NCBI GenBank assembly: GCA_938036875.1
Contig: CALHVX010000017.1
Location: 124,001-188,000 of the forward strand
Reading direction: 5' to 3'
DNA length: 64,000 nucleotides
From: an uncultured Pseudomonadales bacterium
GTDB lineage: Bacteria; Pseudomonadota; Gammaproteobacteria; Pseudomonadales; Azotimanducaceae
Shown: in pieces, positions 63,803 to 64,000 of the stretch
Numbering within the stretch: the stretch's first letter is position 1
Layout of the letters: each line of letters begins with the position of its first letter
Position numbers and translations under genes: made by a program
The notes under the pieces: generated by a model
The model's input: the letters and a program-made list of their open reading frames with translations, nothing else
Told to the model about the DNA's origin: nothing
The model's database searches: none

Positions 63803-64000
63803 TTAACTCCATCGCTCTAGCTCTTCAGCCAGTAGCGCCAGCTCTTCGCGCCATTGTGCTTGCTTCAGCGGTTTTTGAAACTTAGGCTTGCGCGCAAGAT
63901 CTTCTTTAAGCTTGGTTTCTAGCTCATCGATTCGCAATAGCAATTGCATCTCAGGATCTTCAGCAGCCGAATCACCCTGAGCTTGCACACCAAGTGGCGC
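63803..64000 (-). CDS. Small helical protein or C-terminal end of a longer gene, cut by the right edge
   Basis: The minus-strand frame is open from a stop at 63803 to the window edge. A GTG at 63988 would give 61 residues, but no stop separates it from the edge, so the start may lie outside. The sequence is helical and charged (LLLRIDELETKLKEDLARKP, WREELALLAEELERW), resembling a coiled-coil tail. It is not recognised. It converges with the cupin gene. Confidence 0.55.
   Translation of the reverse strand, partial: APLGVQAQGDSAAEDPEMQLLLRIDELETKLKEDLARKPKFQKPLKQAQWREELALLAEELERWS

Overview
The window looks like a chromosomal segment of a free-living gammaproteobacterium close to the Pseudomonadales/Cellvibrionales. 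It is moderately G+C-rich, densely coded, and has many ATGA and TAATG stop/start overlaps. The core gene order is the pseudomonad one: fmdB-aspS-yebC-ruvCAB-tolQRAB-pal-cpoB-queE-queC-tRNA-Lys, bamC-dapA, TusA-like/perM next to a BepA-type protease, and arsC-wrbA-DUF2069. No phage, insertion sequence, integrase, CRISPR array, rRNA or plasmid function was seen.

Left part (1-13.9 kb). A minus-strand run goes from dapA and bamC through a metallo-beta-lactamase-fold hydrolase, a small CPXCG zinc-ribbon protein and a cysteine-free YbbN/CnoX homologue. It ends in a phospho-signalling module: an FHA protein, a PP2C phosphatase, a Ser/Thr kinase fused to an FGE-sulfatase-like domain, and a membrane-anchored protein cut by the left edge. 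PerM, a TusA-like protein, the periplasmic protease BepA, NadA and a divergent glutathione-synthetase-like ATP-grasp enzyme follow.

Accessory metabolic region (14-27.7 kb). Three short-chain dehydrogenases, a class III CoA-transferase, a crotonase lacking both usual catalytic glutamates, an amidohydrolase/phosphoesterase/MFS operon, a GPH-type transporter, an MBL hydrolase and a TPR hybrid histidine kinase suggest uptake and CoA-linked breakdown of an unidentified organic acid or N-acyl compound.

Housekeeping block (27.7-46.5 kb). QmcA/NfeD converge on tRNA-Lys. Then come the queuosine precursor genes queC/queE, the complete Tol-Pal system, the RuvABC resolvasome, YebC and AspRS, all on the minus strand. 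The ybgC thioesterase gene usual between ruvB and tolQ is absent. An HU protein with a Lys/Ala-rich tail, a strong-looking promoter and a textbook terminator separates this block from proS, a lytic transglycosylase, a TlpA-like lipoprotein and arsC-wrbA-DUF2069.

Right part (46.5-64 kb). This holds a monooxygenase-fold protein, propionyl-CoA synthetase, an alpha-methylacyl-CoA racemase-like enzyme, an MsbA-type ABC exporter, an esterase coupled to miaE, a GT2-like glycosyltransferase, two unrecognised proteins, the argC/aspartate aminotransferase/rhlB operon, a second hybrid kinase with a 7TMR-DISM sensor, hisC, a cupin and a small ORF cut by the right edge.

Nothing amounts to a clearly new system. 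The best leads are the FHA/PP2C/kinase-FGE module running off the left edge, the glutamate-less crotonase in its catabolic setting, the unrecognised trio at 53.4-56.2 kb, and the HU locus with its long leader.
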